NCBI GenBank assembly: GCA_021794205.1
Contig: JAJYRH010000005.1
Coordinates: 48,785 to 112,784, forward strand
Length of the DNA stretch: 64,000 nucleotides
Direction: 5' to 3'
Source: a bacterium
Lineage (GTDB): Bacteria; Vulcanimicrobiota; Vulcanimicrobiia; Vulcanimicrobiales; Vulcanimicrobiaceae
Shown: positions 56,170-62,840 of the stretch, piece by piece
Layout: each line of letters begins with the position of its first letter
Numbering within the stretch: position 1 is the first letter of the stretch
Position numbers and translations under genes: made by a program
The notes under the pieces: generated by a model
The model's database searches: none
What the model was told of the DNA's origin: nothing
The model's input: only the letters and a program-made list of their open reading frames with translations

Positions 56170-56198
56170 AAAAAGCTCCACTACTTCCGTAGTTGAGG
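56170..56198 (-). terminator. Terminator-like hairpin in the NHL leader
   Basis: On the minus strand CTCAACTAC pairs with GTAGTGGAG (eight of nine) around GGAA, followed by C and five T. It ends 45 nt before the NHL start codon, which suggests attenuation. A competing perfect pairing exists between CCTCAAC (56198-56192) and GTTGAGG (56168-56162), which would disrupt this stem. Confidence 0.5.
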
Positions 56199-56225
56199 TC
56201 GATACGAACTGCAGTTATCAGCGTA

Positions 56226-56248
56226 AGAAACGTTACCTTCACGTTTCT
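56226..56248. promoter_or_regulatory. Inverted repeat AGAAACGT-N7-ACGTTTCT
   Basis: Perfect 8-bp arms, 7-bp spacer, about 100 bp upstream of the NHL start. Either an operator for a dimeric regulator or a hairpin in the leader RNA. No -10 or -35 box was placed with confidence. Confidence 0.4.
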
Positions 56249-56349
56249 ATCGACGCAGCGTTCGAAAATTCACGCAGTATGCAGTGTGTAGTGCGTTGAT
56301 GACGGCGAAACGCGAGATCGTTTTGATGTTAGGTGCACCGAACGAATAT

Positions 56350-56384
56350 TGTTTGAACGCCGACATTGCATCGACGTTCAAACA
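56350..56384. repeat. Inverted repeat TGTTTGAACG-N15-CGTTCAAACA
   Basis: Perfect 10-bp arms (56350-56359, 56375-56384) within an AT-richer, apparently non-coding stretch (56249-56485) between the NHL leader and the tRNA-Gln repeat. No gene is convincing in this stretch. Possible protein-binding site or recombination core. Confidence 0.45.
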
Positions 56385-56492
56385 TTGGCGATACGCTCCG
56401 CACGACGTTGAATTTCGATGCGGCCGCGAGCTTGTCCGGAGCGAGCGATGCGAGTCGAAGGGGCCTACTCGGGCTGACAAGTACGAGCAAAT

Positions 56493-56543
56493 CTGGGGTG
56501 GCTGGATTCGAACCAACGCATGGCGGAGTCAAAGTCCGCTGCC
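56493..56543 (-). pseudogene. tRNA-Gln 3' fragment, copy 1
   Basis: 51 nt identical to the part of tRNA-Gln from the D-stem 3' side through anticodon TTG, T arm and acceptor 3' strand. The acceptor 5' strand (TGGGGTG) and D loop are absent, so it cannot fold as a tRNA. Confidence 0.8.
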
Positions 56544-56653
56544 CGTTCCCGCCGTGCTATCGCACAGCGGGGCCCGTTCGTCTGAACTTCCGTTTCGCCG
56601 CTTCGCGGCTCCACTGCGGTAAGGCAGCGGTAGAACCGCTGGCTCTAGCAAAT

Positions 56654-56704
56654 CTGGGGTGGCTGGATTCGAACCAACGCATGGCGGAGTCAAAGTCCGC
56701 TGCC
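56654..56704 (-). pseudogene. tRNA-Gln 3' fragment, copy 2
   Basis: Same 51-nt fragment as copy 1, exactly 161 bp further on. It again lacks the 5' acceptor strand. Confidence 0.8.
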
Positions 56705-56814
56705 TGTTCCCGCCGTGCTATCGCACAGCGGGGCCCGTTCGTCTGAACTTCCGTTTCGCCGCTTCGCGGCTCCACTGCGGTAAGGCAGCGGTAGAACCGC
56801 TGGCTCTAGCGAAT

Positions 56815-56886
56815 CTGGGGTGGCTGGATTCGAACCAACGCATGGCGGAGTCAAAGTCCGCTGCCTTACCGCTTGGCTACACCCCA
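56815..56886 (-). tRNA. tRNA-Gln (anticodon UUG)
   Basis: The acceptor TGGGGTG pairs with CACCCCA, the anticodon stem GCGGA/TCCGC encloses CTTTGAC (anticodon TTG), and the T loop is TTCGAAT. The U1-A72 pair and G73 fit glutamine identity. No CCA is encoded. Its 3' part is copied twice just downstream. Confidence 0.97.
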
Positions 56887-56908
56887 TCGTAACGCGCGCG
56901 CGGGAGAG

Positions 56909-57256
56909 TTACAGGGGCGGCCCGCTCCTCCCTCTGCTCCGGCGCAACCACGGGATCTCAAACCACTCCCCGTGCGCCGCCCGACGACTATACCGGAGCG
57001 CGGCGACCAACCATACGACCAAGAGCACGAGGTCGATCGCGAGGGCGAGGATATAGAACGCGATAATCGCCGTCGTGTTGGGGACGACGGCGCTCAGAAG
57101 AAAGGGCCAGAGGATCGCGGCGGCGGCTATCGCGAGTGCGGCCCCACCGAACCAGCGCGCCTGGTGCATCTGCCCGCGATACCAGGACGACGCAGCCTCG
57201 CGCGGCGCGATGCGATCGAGGAGCGCAATCGGCCACGCGAGATAGGCTAAAGCCAC
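56909..57256 (-). CDS. Small membrane protein of unknown function
   Basis: At least 115 residues with three hydrophobic stretches (VALAYLAWPIALLD, FGGAALAIAAAAILWPFLLS, IIAFYILALAIDLVLLVVWL) and a basic C-terminus, reminiscent of DUF4870-type proteins. The GTG at 57256 is the first standard start, yet the preceding in-frame PQSQQPADEQRL looks like a genuine N-terminus. An ATA at 57298 forms ATAG with the stop of the NlpC gene, so the start is open. It probably shares the transcript of the NlpC/P60 gene. Confidence 0.6.
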   Translation of the reverse strand: MALAYLAWPIALLDRIAPREAASSWYRGQMHQARWFGGAALAIAAAAILWPFLLSAVVPNTTAIIAFYILALAIDLVLLVVWLVAALRYSRRAAHGEWFEIPWLRRSRGRSGPPL

Positions 57257-57294
57257 GAGACGCTGCTCGTCGGCAGGCTGCTGAGACTGTGGTT

Positions 57295-57867
57295 CTATTT
57301 CGATGCTATGTAGGTCTTCGCGCCGAGATAGCGCGAGGCCCAGTAGGGTTCGGAAAGGCTGCTCACCATCACGCCGTGATCGCTCGCGCTCACGAACTTC
57401 CCATGCCCGAGATAGATCCCGACATGCGACGGGCCCGGCGCGTAGGTTTGAAAGAACACGAGATCGCCCGGAACGAGATGGCCGTGGACGGGCTTGCCGG
57501 CGTAGTATTGGGCGTCTGCGGTGCGCGGCAGATGAATGCCGACCATCGCGAAGACGTGCTGGACGTATCCCGAGCAATCGAACCCGGCCGAGGTCGTCCC
57601 GCCGAACACGTAGGGAACGCCGAGAAAGCGCAGCGCGCTATGGGTGAGTCCCTGGGCGATCTTCGAGGTGCGCGAGAGCACGCTCCCGGCGAAGCGCTCG
57701 AGAAGCCCTTCGTGTTTGGGTTTGACCTGCGCCTGAACGGCGAGCAGATGGGACGTCCACGCGGTGACGTCGGGGCTGGCGTTCGCGCTCGTGGGAGCTG
57801 CGCTCGCCGCAAGCGGCAGCGCAAAAGCAATCGCTGCCACGATTCCGGCAAAAAATGCCTGCTTCAA
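57295..57867 (-). CDS. NlpC/P60 peptidoglycan hydrolase
   Basis: Exported cysteine peptidase of 190 residues that cleaves peptide stems of peptidoglycan. The signal peptide ends near LPLAASAAP. The catalytic domain (about 80-185) has the nucleophile in GFDCSGYVQHVF, the histidine in GPSHVGIYLGHG and the third residue in the following SASDH region. The TTG start has AGAGGA ten bases upstream. The leader in front of it is a ydaO-type riboswitch, so expression should follow c-di-AMP level. Confidence 0.92.
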   Translation of the reverse strand: MKQAFFAGIVAAIAFALPLAASAAPTSANASPDVTAWTSHLLAVQAQVKPKHEGLLERFAGSVLSRTSKIAQGLTHSALRFLGVPYVFGGTTSAGFDCSGYVQHVFAMVGIHLPRTADAQYYAGKPVHGHLVPGDLVFFQTYAPGPSHVGIYLGHGKFVSASDHGVMVSSLSEPYWASRYLGAKTYIASK

Positions 57868-57889
57868 ATCGGTTCGTCCTCTTTCGTGA

Positions 57890-57999
57890 CACTTGCGAGG
57901 TTAGTTGACGGGTTCGGGTGTGAAAGTCACCCTAGGGCCGACCGGCCCATTCACCCCACCCTAGTGCTCCCCCGCTCCGGGCGTTGCCCGGACTCAGTG
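57890..57999 (-). ncRNA. ydaO-type c-di-AMP riboswitch
   Basis: On the minus strand, between glmM and the NlpC gene, the conserved ydaO elements appear in order: a closing stem CACT/AGTG, AGCGGGGGAGCA, GGGGTGAATGGG, CCCGAACCCGTCA and CTAACCTCGCAAGTG. Known ydaO aptamers bind c-di-AMP and often control wall hydrolases and potassium transport. The aptamer ends 12 nt before the AGAGGA ribosome site, with no terminator in between. The CCTC of the aptamer can pair with GAGG of that site, so control of translation is the likely mode. Confidence 0.85.
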
Positions 58000-58026
58000 A
58001 TGTAGGTTGGGGACAGCCCCTGCGAG

Positions 58027-59406
58027 CTATCCGGCGTGGGTCGTTGGCCGCGCCCGGTCGATCTCCTTCTCGACCTCGGCGATTGCTGCCGAAACCTCGG
58101 AGGCGGCCCGGAGGATCTCGTCGTGATCGTCCCCCTCCACCATCACCCGGACGAGCGGCTCGGTCCCGGAGGGGCGGACGAGGATCCGGCCGCGCCCGGC
58201 GAGCGAACGCTCGACGCGGTCGATCGCCTGGAGCACCTCCTGGTGCTGGGCGCTCGCCTTGGAGCGGACGCGCACGTTCTGAAGCACCTGCGGCGCCTCG
58301 ATCACCGCGCCGACGAGATCGGCGAGGCGCTGCTGCGACCGCGCCATCTCGCCGAGAATCGCAAATGCGGTCATCGTTCCGTCGCCGGTGGTATTGCTGC
58401 GCAGGTCGATCACGTGGCCGGATTGCTCGGCGCCGAGAAAGACGCCGCTCTCGCGCATGCGCGCCAACACGTACCGGTCGCCGACCGCGGCGCGGTCGAG
58501 CGCGATCCCTTGCGCGGTGAGCGCGCGTTCGAGCCCGATATTACTCATCACCGTGCCGACGACACGATCGGCGCGCGCTTCGTGCTGCGCGCGCGCGGCG
58601 AGGGCGAGCGCGTAGAGAATGTGGTCGCCGGTGACGGTGGCCCCGCGTTCGTCGATGAAGAGCGCGCGATCGGCGTCGCCGTCGAAGGCCACGCCGACGA
58701 CGTGAGGCTTTCCTTGCTCGTGCAGCGCGCGCACCGCATCGCGCAGCGGTTCGAGATGGGTCGCGCCGCAATGCACGTTAATGCGCGCGCCGTCGTGTTC
58801 GCAGTGCAATTCGTGCACGGTCGCGCCGGCCTTGCGTAAGGCGTACGGTGCGACGGCATAGGCGGCTCCGTACGCTGCGTCGACTACCACTTCGATGCCG
58901 CGCAGATCGGCGCCGAGCCCCTCCAACATCGCGTAGTAATGTTTGCCGAGATTTTGTGCGGTCGTAATCTGCCCGATGCCGACACCCGTCGGGCGTTCGA
59001 AATCGTCGCGATCCATCGCCGCCTCGATCTCGGCTTCGAGCGCGTCGGATAACTTGAAACCGTCGGCGCCGAAGAACTTGATGCCATTGTCGGCGATCGG
59101 ATTGTGCGACGCCGAGATCATCGCACCGGCGGCGGCGCCGGTCGCGCGCACGATACAGGCGACCGCGGGGGTAGGGAGCACGCCGACCGAGATCGCGTGT
59201 CGCCCGACCGAAGCGATACCCGCCATGAGCGCGGCTTCGAGCATCGGCCCGGAGAGCCGTGTATCGCGCCCGACGACGATCGGCAGCGCGGCTTCGGAGC
59301 GCTCGACTAACGCATGTGCCGCCGCGCGCCCGACGCGCATCGCCAGCTCCGGCGTGAGTTCGTCGTTCGCGACGCCGCGAATTCCGTCGGTACCGAAGTA
59401 ACGCAT
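58027..59406 (-). CDS. glmM: Phosphoglucosamine mutase
   Basis: Converts glucosamine-6-phosphate to the 1-phosphate for UDP-GlcNAc. The 459 residues begin MRYFGTDGIRGVAN, with the phosphoserine loop MISASHNPIADNGIKFFG (about 97-114), the metal loop AFDGDADRALF and the C-terminal RPSGTEPLVRVMVEG. It is last in the order cdaA-cdaR-glmM, as in Firmicutes, where GlmM binds and damps CdaA. TAATG joins it to cdaR. Confidence 0.97.
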   Translation of the reverse strand: MRYFGTDGIRGVANDELTPELAMRVGRAAAHALVERSEAALPIVVGRDTRLSGPMLEAALMAGIASVGRHAISVGVLPTPAVACIVRATGAAAGAMISASHNPIADNGIKFFGADGFKLSDALEAEIEAAMDRDDFERPTGVGIGQITTAQNLGKHYYAMLEGLGADLRGIEVVVDAAYGAAYAVAPYALRKAGATVHELHCEHDGARINVHCGATHLEPLRDAVRALHEQGKPHVVGVAFDGDADRALFIDERGATVTGDHILYALALAARAQHEARADRVVGTVMSNIGLERALTAQGIALDRAAVGDRYVLARMRESGVFLGAEQSGHVIDLRSNTTGDGTMTAFAILGEMARSQQRLADLVGAVIEAPQVLQNVRVRSKASAQHQEVLQAIDRVERSLAGRGRILVRPSGTEPLVRVMVEGDDHDEILRAASEVSAAIAEVEKEIDRARPTTHAG

Positions 59407-60074
59407 TATCGTTGTGGCCCTTCCCCGGCTACCGCCGTCACGCGAATGAGGATGAGATCTGGGGTGACCGAGACGCCGGGAACCCGTTGCCCGATCACGT
59501 CGACCGGAACGACGCGCCGCATGCTGTCGGTCGTACCGGGGCTCTGCGGCAACGGCACGTCGACGCGAACGCCGGCGACTTGCGCGAGCACGCCGCTCGT
59601 CCCTTGAAGCGTTACCGATGGTGGGTCGGCGAGGATTTTTGAGACCACGACCCCGTTGCGTGGCGAGCCGATGTAATGAATGAGCGGGTTCGCGAGGCGA
59701 CGCTCGATGCGTTCGATGCGCAGCGTCACCGAAGCGGGGCTCAGGCTCTGCACCGCAATATTCGGGGCGACCAGCGTGATTGGCACGTTCTGCACCCCGC
59801 TGGAGAGCCCGGCGAGATTGAGCACCGCCTTCACTTGATCGGGTTTTATCGGTGCCGCGTCGCGATTGGCGCGAATCGTGACGACCGCGTTTTTATCGGA
59901 GTACTCGGCGACTTCATCGGGTGGAAGATTGATCGCGACGATCGGCACCGAGAGCTGCTGATCGTACTGCGATGCGAGCAACGGATTGTTGGTATAGCGA
60001 AAAAAGGCCCACCCGGTGACCGCGATGAGAAACGAGAGCAGTTTAAGCGGGAAGTTGTGTCGGAGGATTTTCAT
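59406..60074 (-). CDS. cdaR: YbbR-domain protein CdaR, regulator of CdaA
   Basis: Membrane-anchored protein of 222 residues. One N-terminal helix (KLLSFLIAVTGWAFFRY, about 11-27) is followed by two YbbR beta domains (about 40-110 and 120-210). The family modulates CdaA at the membrane. It lies between cdaA (32-nt overlap) and glmM (1-nt overlap), the standard place. Confidence 0.88.
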   Translation of the reverse strand: MKILRHNFPLKLLSFLIAVTGWAFFRYTNNPLLASQYDQQLSVPIVAINLPPDEVAEYSDKNAVVTIRANRDAAPIKPDQVKAVLNLAGLSSGVQNVPITLVAPNIAVQSLSPASVTLRIERIERRLANPLIHYIGSPRNGVVVSKILADPPSVTLQGTSGVLAQVAGVRVDVPLPQSPGTTDSMRRVVPVDVIGQRVPGVSVTPDLILIRVTAVAGEGPQR

Positions 60075-60963
60075 CTTCTTCTTCCCGTTTCAAACGTTTT
60101 TTGGCGATACCGCGCACCGCGCCGATACGGGCGCGCATCTGCATGACGAAATCGGCGCGGGCGGCCGCCGGATCGCGAACCGGGCGCGTGACGGCGAGCA
60201 AGAAGCGGCGGAGGCGTTCTTCGTCGTCGACGGCGCGCGAGAGTTTACCGTCGCGCGCGATGCGCACGCTACCGCGCTCCTCGGAAACGACGATCACCAC
60301 GGCATCGGTCTGCTCGGTGATGCCGAGCGCGGCGCGGTGGCGCGTGCCGTAGCGCTCTTCGCCGAAGCGCGGCTCCGCGAGCGGCAGAAAACACCCGGCG
60401 GATTCGATGAGACCGTCGCGCACGATCGTCGCGCCGTCGTGGAGCGGCGAACGCGACATGAAGATTGCGAGCAGCAACTCGACGCTGACGCGGGCGTCCA
60501 TGCGCGTACCGGTTTCGGCGATCTCGCGCAGGCCGCTCTGCTGTTCGAGAACGATGAGCGCGCCGATACGATTGCGCGCGAGCACGAAGGCGGCACGAGC
60601 GATGATGGCGACGACCGGGTCGTCGGCGCGCGGGCGATCGTCGTCGGGATCGCTCTCGCTCAAGCGAAAGAGGCCGCCGCGCCCGAGCTGTTCGAGAGCG
60701 CGCCGAAGCTCGGGTTGGAAGACGATGGGCAACGTGACGGCGGCACCGACGACGATTAACTGCAGGATCGCACCGAGCAGATAGAGGTGCAGCAACCGGG
60801 CGATGCCGAGCAAGCCGACGAGGACGAGGACGCCGGTGAGGATTTGCACCGCTCGCGTTCCGCGAATTAAGAGGATGAGGTAATAGAACAGCACGCTCGT
60901 TGCGAGCACGTCGAAGACGTCGGTGATCCCGACGCCCGAGAAGATGGAGGTTAGTACGTCCAC
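60043..60963 (-). CDS. cdaA: Diadenylate cyclase CdaA
   Basis: Makes c-di-AMP from two ATP. The 306 residues have three N-terminal transmembrane helices (about 15-85, including LATSVLFYYLILLIRG and LTGVLVLVGLLGIARLLHLY). The DAC domain (about 115-250) has the catalytic DGA in SPLHDGATIV and GTRHRAALGITEQTDAVVIV. The C-terminal ~50 residues are extra, basic and acidic. The GTG at 60963 fits the family start. The product is the ligand of the riboswitch 2 kb downstream. Confidence 0.95.
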   Translation of the reverse strand: MDVLTSIFSGVGITDVFDVLATSVLFYYLILLIRGTRAVQILTGVLVLVGLLGIARLLHLYLLGAILQLIVVGAAVTLPIVFQPELRRALEQLGRGGLFRLSESDPDDDRPRADDPVVAIIARAAFVLARNRIGALIVLEQQSGLREIAETGTRMDARVSVELLLAIFMSRSPLHDGATIVRDGLIESAGCFLPLAEPRFGEERYGTRHRAALGITEQTDAVVIVVSEERGSVRIARDGKLSRAVDDEERLRRFLLAVTRPVRDPAAARADFVMQMRARIGAVRGIAKKRLKREEEDENPPTQLPA

Positions 60964-61319
60964 GATCGCTCGATGGCGGCTTCGAGGATCGATGCTTCGC
61001 CGAGCCGCGGTTCGACGAGCGCTTCGCTCGCGATCGCCGCGCGCGCGGCATCGTCGAGCGGGGCGAGCAACGTGCCGCGAATGTTCGTTCCGCACGTACG
61101 CGCCGCTTCCAGCACGGCGTTGCGTATCGCCGCACTGCGCGTTCTGCGGGGATCCCACGTGAGGCTCGCGCCATCGGCGAGCACAGCGAAGGACGCGTCC
61201 GGCGGAAACGCGGTGCGTTGCAACGCCTGCAAAAATGTCGACAAGGCGCCCGAGTCGCTGGGTTGAATCTTCCAAGCGATGAGCGATGGAGCGGGTTGCG
61301 AGGCAGAGGGGCGATTCAC
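60951..61319 (-). CDS. Uncharacterised protein upstream of cdaA
   Basis: Protein of 122 residues, soluble, without recognised motif (IAWKIQPSDSGALSTFLQAL, VLADGASLTWDPRRTRSAAI). It overlaps cdaA by 13 nt in the same direction and its ATG faces the divergent rsgA, so it appears to be the first gene of the c-di-AMP operon. Coding potential is moderate; a spurious frame cannot be excluded. Confidence 0.55.
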   Translation of the reverse strand: MNRPSASQPAPSLIAWKIQPSDSGALSTFLQALQRTAFPPDASFAVLADGASLTWDPRRTRSAAIRNAVLEAARTCGTNIRGTLLAPLDDAARAAIASEALVEPRLGEASILEAAIERSWTY

Positions 61320-61361
61320 GGCTCTCTATCGGTTAGCCGCGCGAACCGCCTTCTCTTGCGC

Positions 61362-62231
61362 GTGAGCGAAAGTCGCGGGGCCCTGGTGGTTTCGGTCGGC
61401 CGTAATTCGGCGTGGGTGGCGCTGGAGGGCGAGCCCGGAATTCGGCTGGCGCAGATTCGCCGCAGTAGCGGCGCGCGTTCGATGCCGGTGCCCGGGGATC
61501 GCGTGCGCGTCAGCCCGCTCGACGATGCCGTCGTGGTGATCGATGCGATCGAGCCCCGCGATCGGCTGCTCGCCCGGCGCACCGTTGGCGGGCGGGAAAA
61601 GGCGCTCGCCGCGAACGTCGAGTTGCTGGTAACGGTCACCTCGCTCGCCGCCCCGCCGCCGCGAACGATCGTGCTCGACCAGTTGCTGGTGTACGCGCAT
61701 TTCGAGGAGATTGCGGCGCTCGTCGTTTTTACGAAAGCCGATCTCGCGGAGTGCCCGTCGGTGTTGCCGGCACTCTACAGCTCGCTGGGATACCGCTGCC
61801 TTTCGATCGACGCGAAGCATGGCGGCGGCATCGACGCCTTTCGCGGTGCGCTCGATGGCAGCCGGTCGCTACTCGTCGGCGTCTCGGGGGTTGGGAAATC
61901 GAGCATCTTCCGCTGGATGGGCGGCGAGAACGAGATCGGCGATCTCTCGCGCTTCGGCTTGGGGCGCCAAACCACGACCGCCGCGCGACTGGTACGGCTC
62001 GACCCGGGGTTTCTCATCGATTCCCCAGGCGTCGCCGATTTCGGACTCGGACTCGTCACGCCGAGCGAGTTGGCGCCTGCATTTCTCGAGTTCGTCGCGG
62101 CGGGGCGCTGCCGCTTCGCCGATTGTTCGCACCGTACCGAGCCGGATTGCGCGATTCGCGCCGGCGTCGCGCGCGGGGAGATCGCCGCTTCACGCTACGA
62201 GAGCTACACGCGGTTTTTGAGCGACGGGTAG
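61362..62231 (+). CDS. rsgA: Ribosome small-subunit GTPase RsgA
   Basis: Circularly permuted GTPase that checks late 30S assembly. The 289 residues show the order typical of the family: OB domain, G4 VVFTKADLAE, G1 GVSGVGKSS, G3 IDSPGVADFGL, then the zinc finger CRFADCSHRTEPDC. GTG at 61362 or TTG at 61356 could start it; longer frames overlap the divergent gene. Confidence 0.94.
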   Translation: MSESRGALVVSVGRNSAWVALEGEPGIRLAQIRRSSGARSMPVPGDRVRVSPLDDAVVVIDAIEPRDRLLARRTVGGREKALAANVELLVTVTSLAAPPPRTIVLDQLLVYAHFEEIAALVVFTKADLAECPSVLPALYSSLGYRCLSIDAKHGGGIDAFRGALDGSRSLLVGVSGVGKSSIFRWMGGENEIGDLSRFGLGRQTTTAARLVRLDPGFLIDSPGVADFGLGLVTPSELAPAFLEFVAAGRCRFADCSHRTEPDCAIRAGVARGEIAASRYESYTRFLSDG

Positions 62232-62263
62232 CGTCCCCTCGTTCCCGTCCGTTAGCGCGGCGC

Positions 62264-62662
62264 TTAGTAACAGGAGTGTTGGTCGATTTCGTGGATCGAG
62301 TAGTTTTCGTTCACGTCGATCACTGCATAGCCATACGGAATACCGTTCTTATTGCAGAGGTGCGGGGTAAATACGAAGGGGGTGAGGTCCATAGGGTGGG
62401 GCCGACTGCGAAACACGTGAATCCAATACGGTGAACCTGCTGCGAAGCAGCAGGCATCGGTGATAGCGGTCTTGCCGGGCGCGATGTCGAACTCCTGGAT
62501 GAAATGCCCCATCATCCCTTTGTATTCGAATTTGACATGGATCTCGCTGCTCATGTTGTTGTGAACGACGATGGCGCCGTTATGCAGGTTGACGGCGAGC
62601 GCCGGACGCGCGAATAACAGGACCGCTGCGAGGGCGGCGACCAATATCGAAAAACGCTTCAC
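62264..62662 (-). CDS. Small secreted protein of unknown function
   Basis: Protein of 132 residues with a clear signal peptide (ILVAALAAVLLFARPALA). The mature part has five cysteines, adjacent CC in DACCFAAG and single ones in HLCNKNG and HSCY, and many aromatic residues (YWIHVFRSRP). The family is not recognised. GTG start with AAGGAG eight bases upstream, a strong ribosome site. Divergent from the next gene with a 178-bp gap that contains GAACCC-N7-GGGTTC at 62748-62766. Confidence 0.7.
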   Translation of the reverse strand: MKRFSILVAALAAVLLFARPALAVNLHNGAIVVHNNMSSEIHVKFEYKGMMGHFIQEFDIAPGKTAITDACCFAAGSPYWIHVFRSRPHPMDLTPFVFTPHLCNKNGIPYGYAVIDVNENYSIHEIDQHSCY

Positions 62663-62840
62663 TTTTGATGCTCCTTAAAAGAAAAGTGGCTCGCTCCGGT
62701 AGAGTCGTTGTATTTAGACGCTGCACGGCCCGAGTCTTTCAACGCTCGAACCCCGAATGTGGGTTCCGGCTTGGGGCGCCAAGCGAAATTTGAGCGAAAA
62801 CTGATGGCGCGGAGGCGCGCCGTCCCGTACAGTAGGCGTC

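Larger units (their letters stand above)
56486..56807. repeat. Two tandem 161-bp units containing tRNA-Gln 3' parts
   Basis: Units 56486-56646 and 56647-56807 are nearly identical. Both begin with AGCAAATCTGGGGTGGC. Each holds the anticodon-to-acceptor part of tRNA-Gln and then about 100 bp of hairpin-forming sequence (GCCGC-TTC-GCGGC, CAGCGGT-AGA-ACCGCTG, and a 9-bp stem with loop GATA). The intact tRNA-Gln continues the series at the same 161-bp period. The spacer also carries GCGGTAAGGCAGCGG, identical to the tRNA D region but in the opposite direction. Confidence 0.85.

Noticed and set aside
56486..56807. CRISPR array
   Set aside because: The repeats are 161 bp long, only two, directly adjacent, with no unique spacers; no cas genes are present.
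56284..56892. Small open frames on both strands within the tRNA-Gln repeat region
   Set aside because: Their sequences repeat with the 161-bp units and translate tRNA and hairpin DNA; there is no ribosome site and no protein-like composition.
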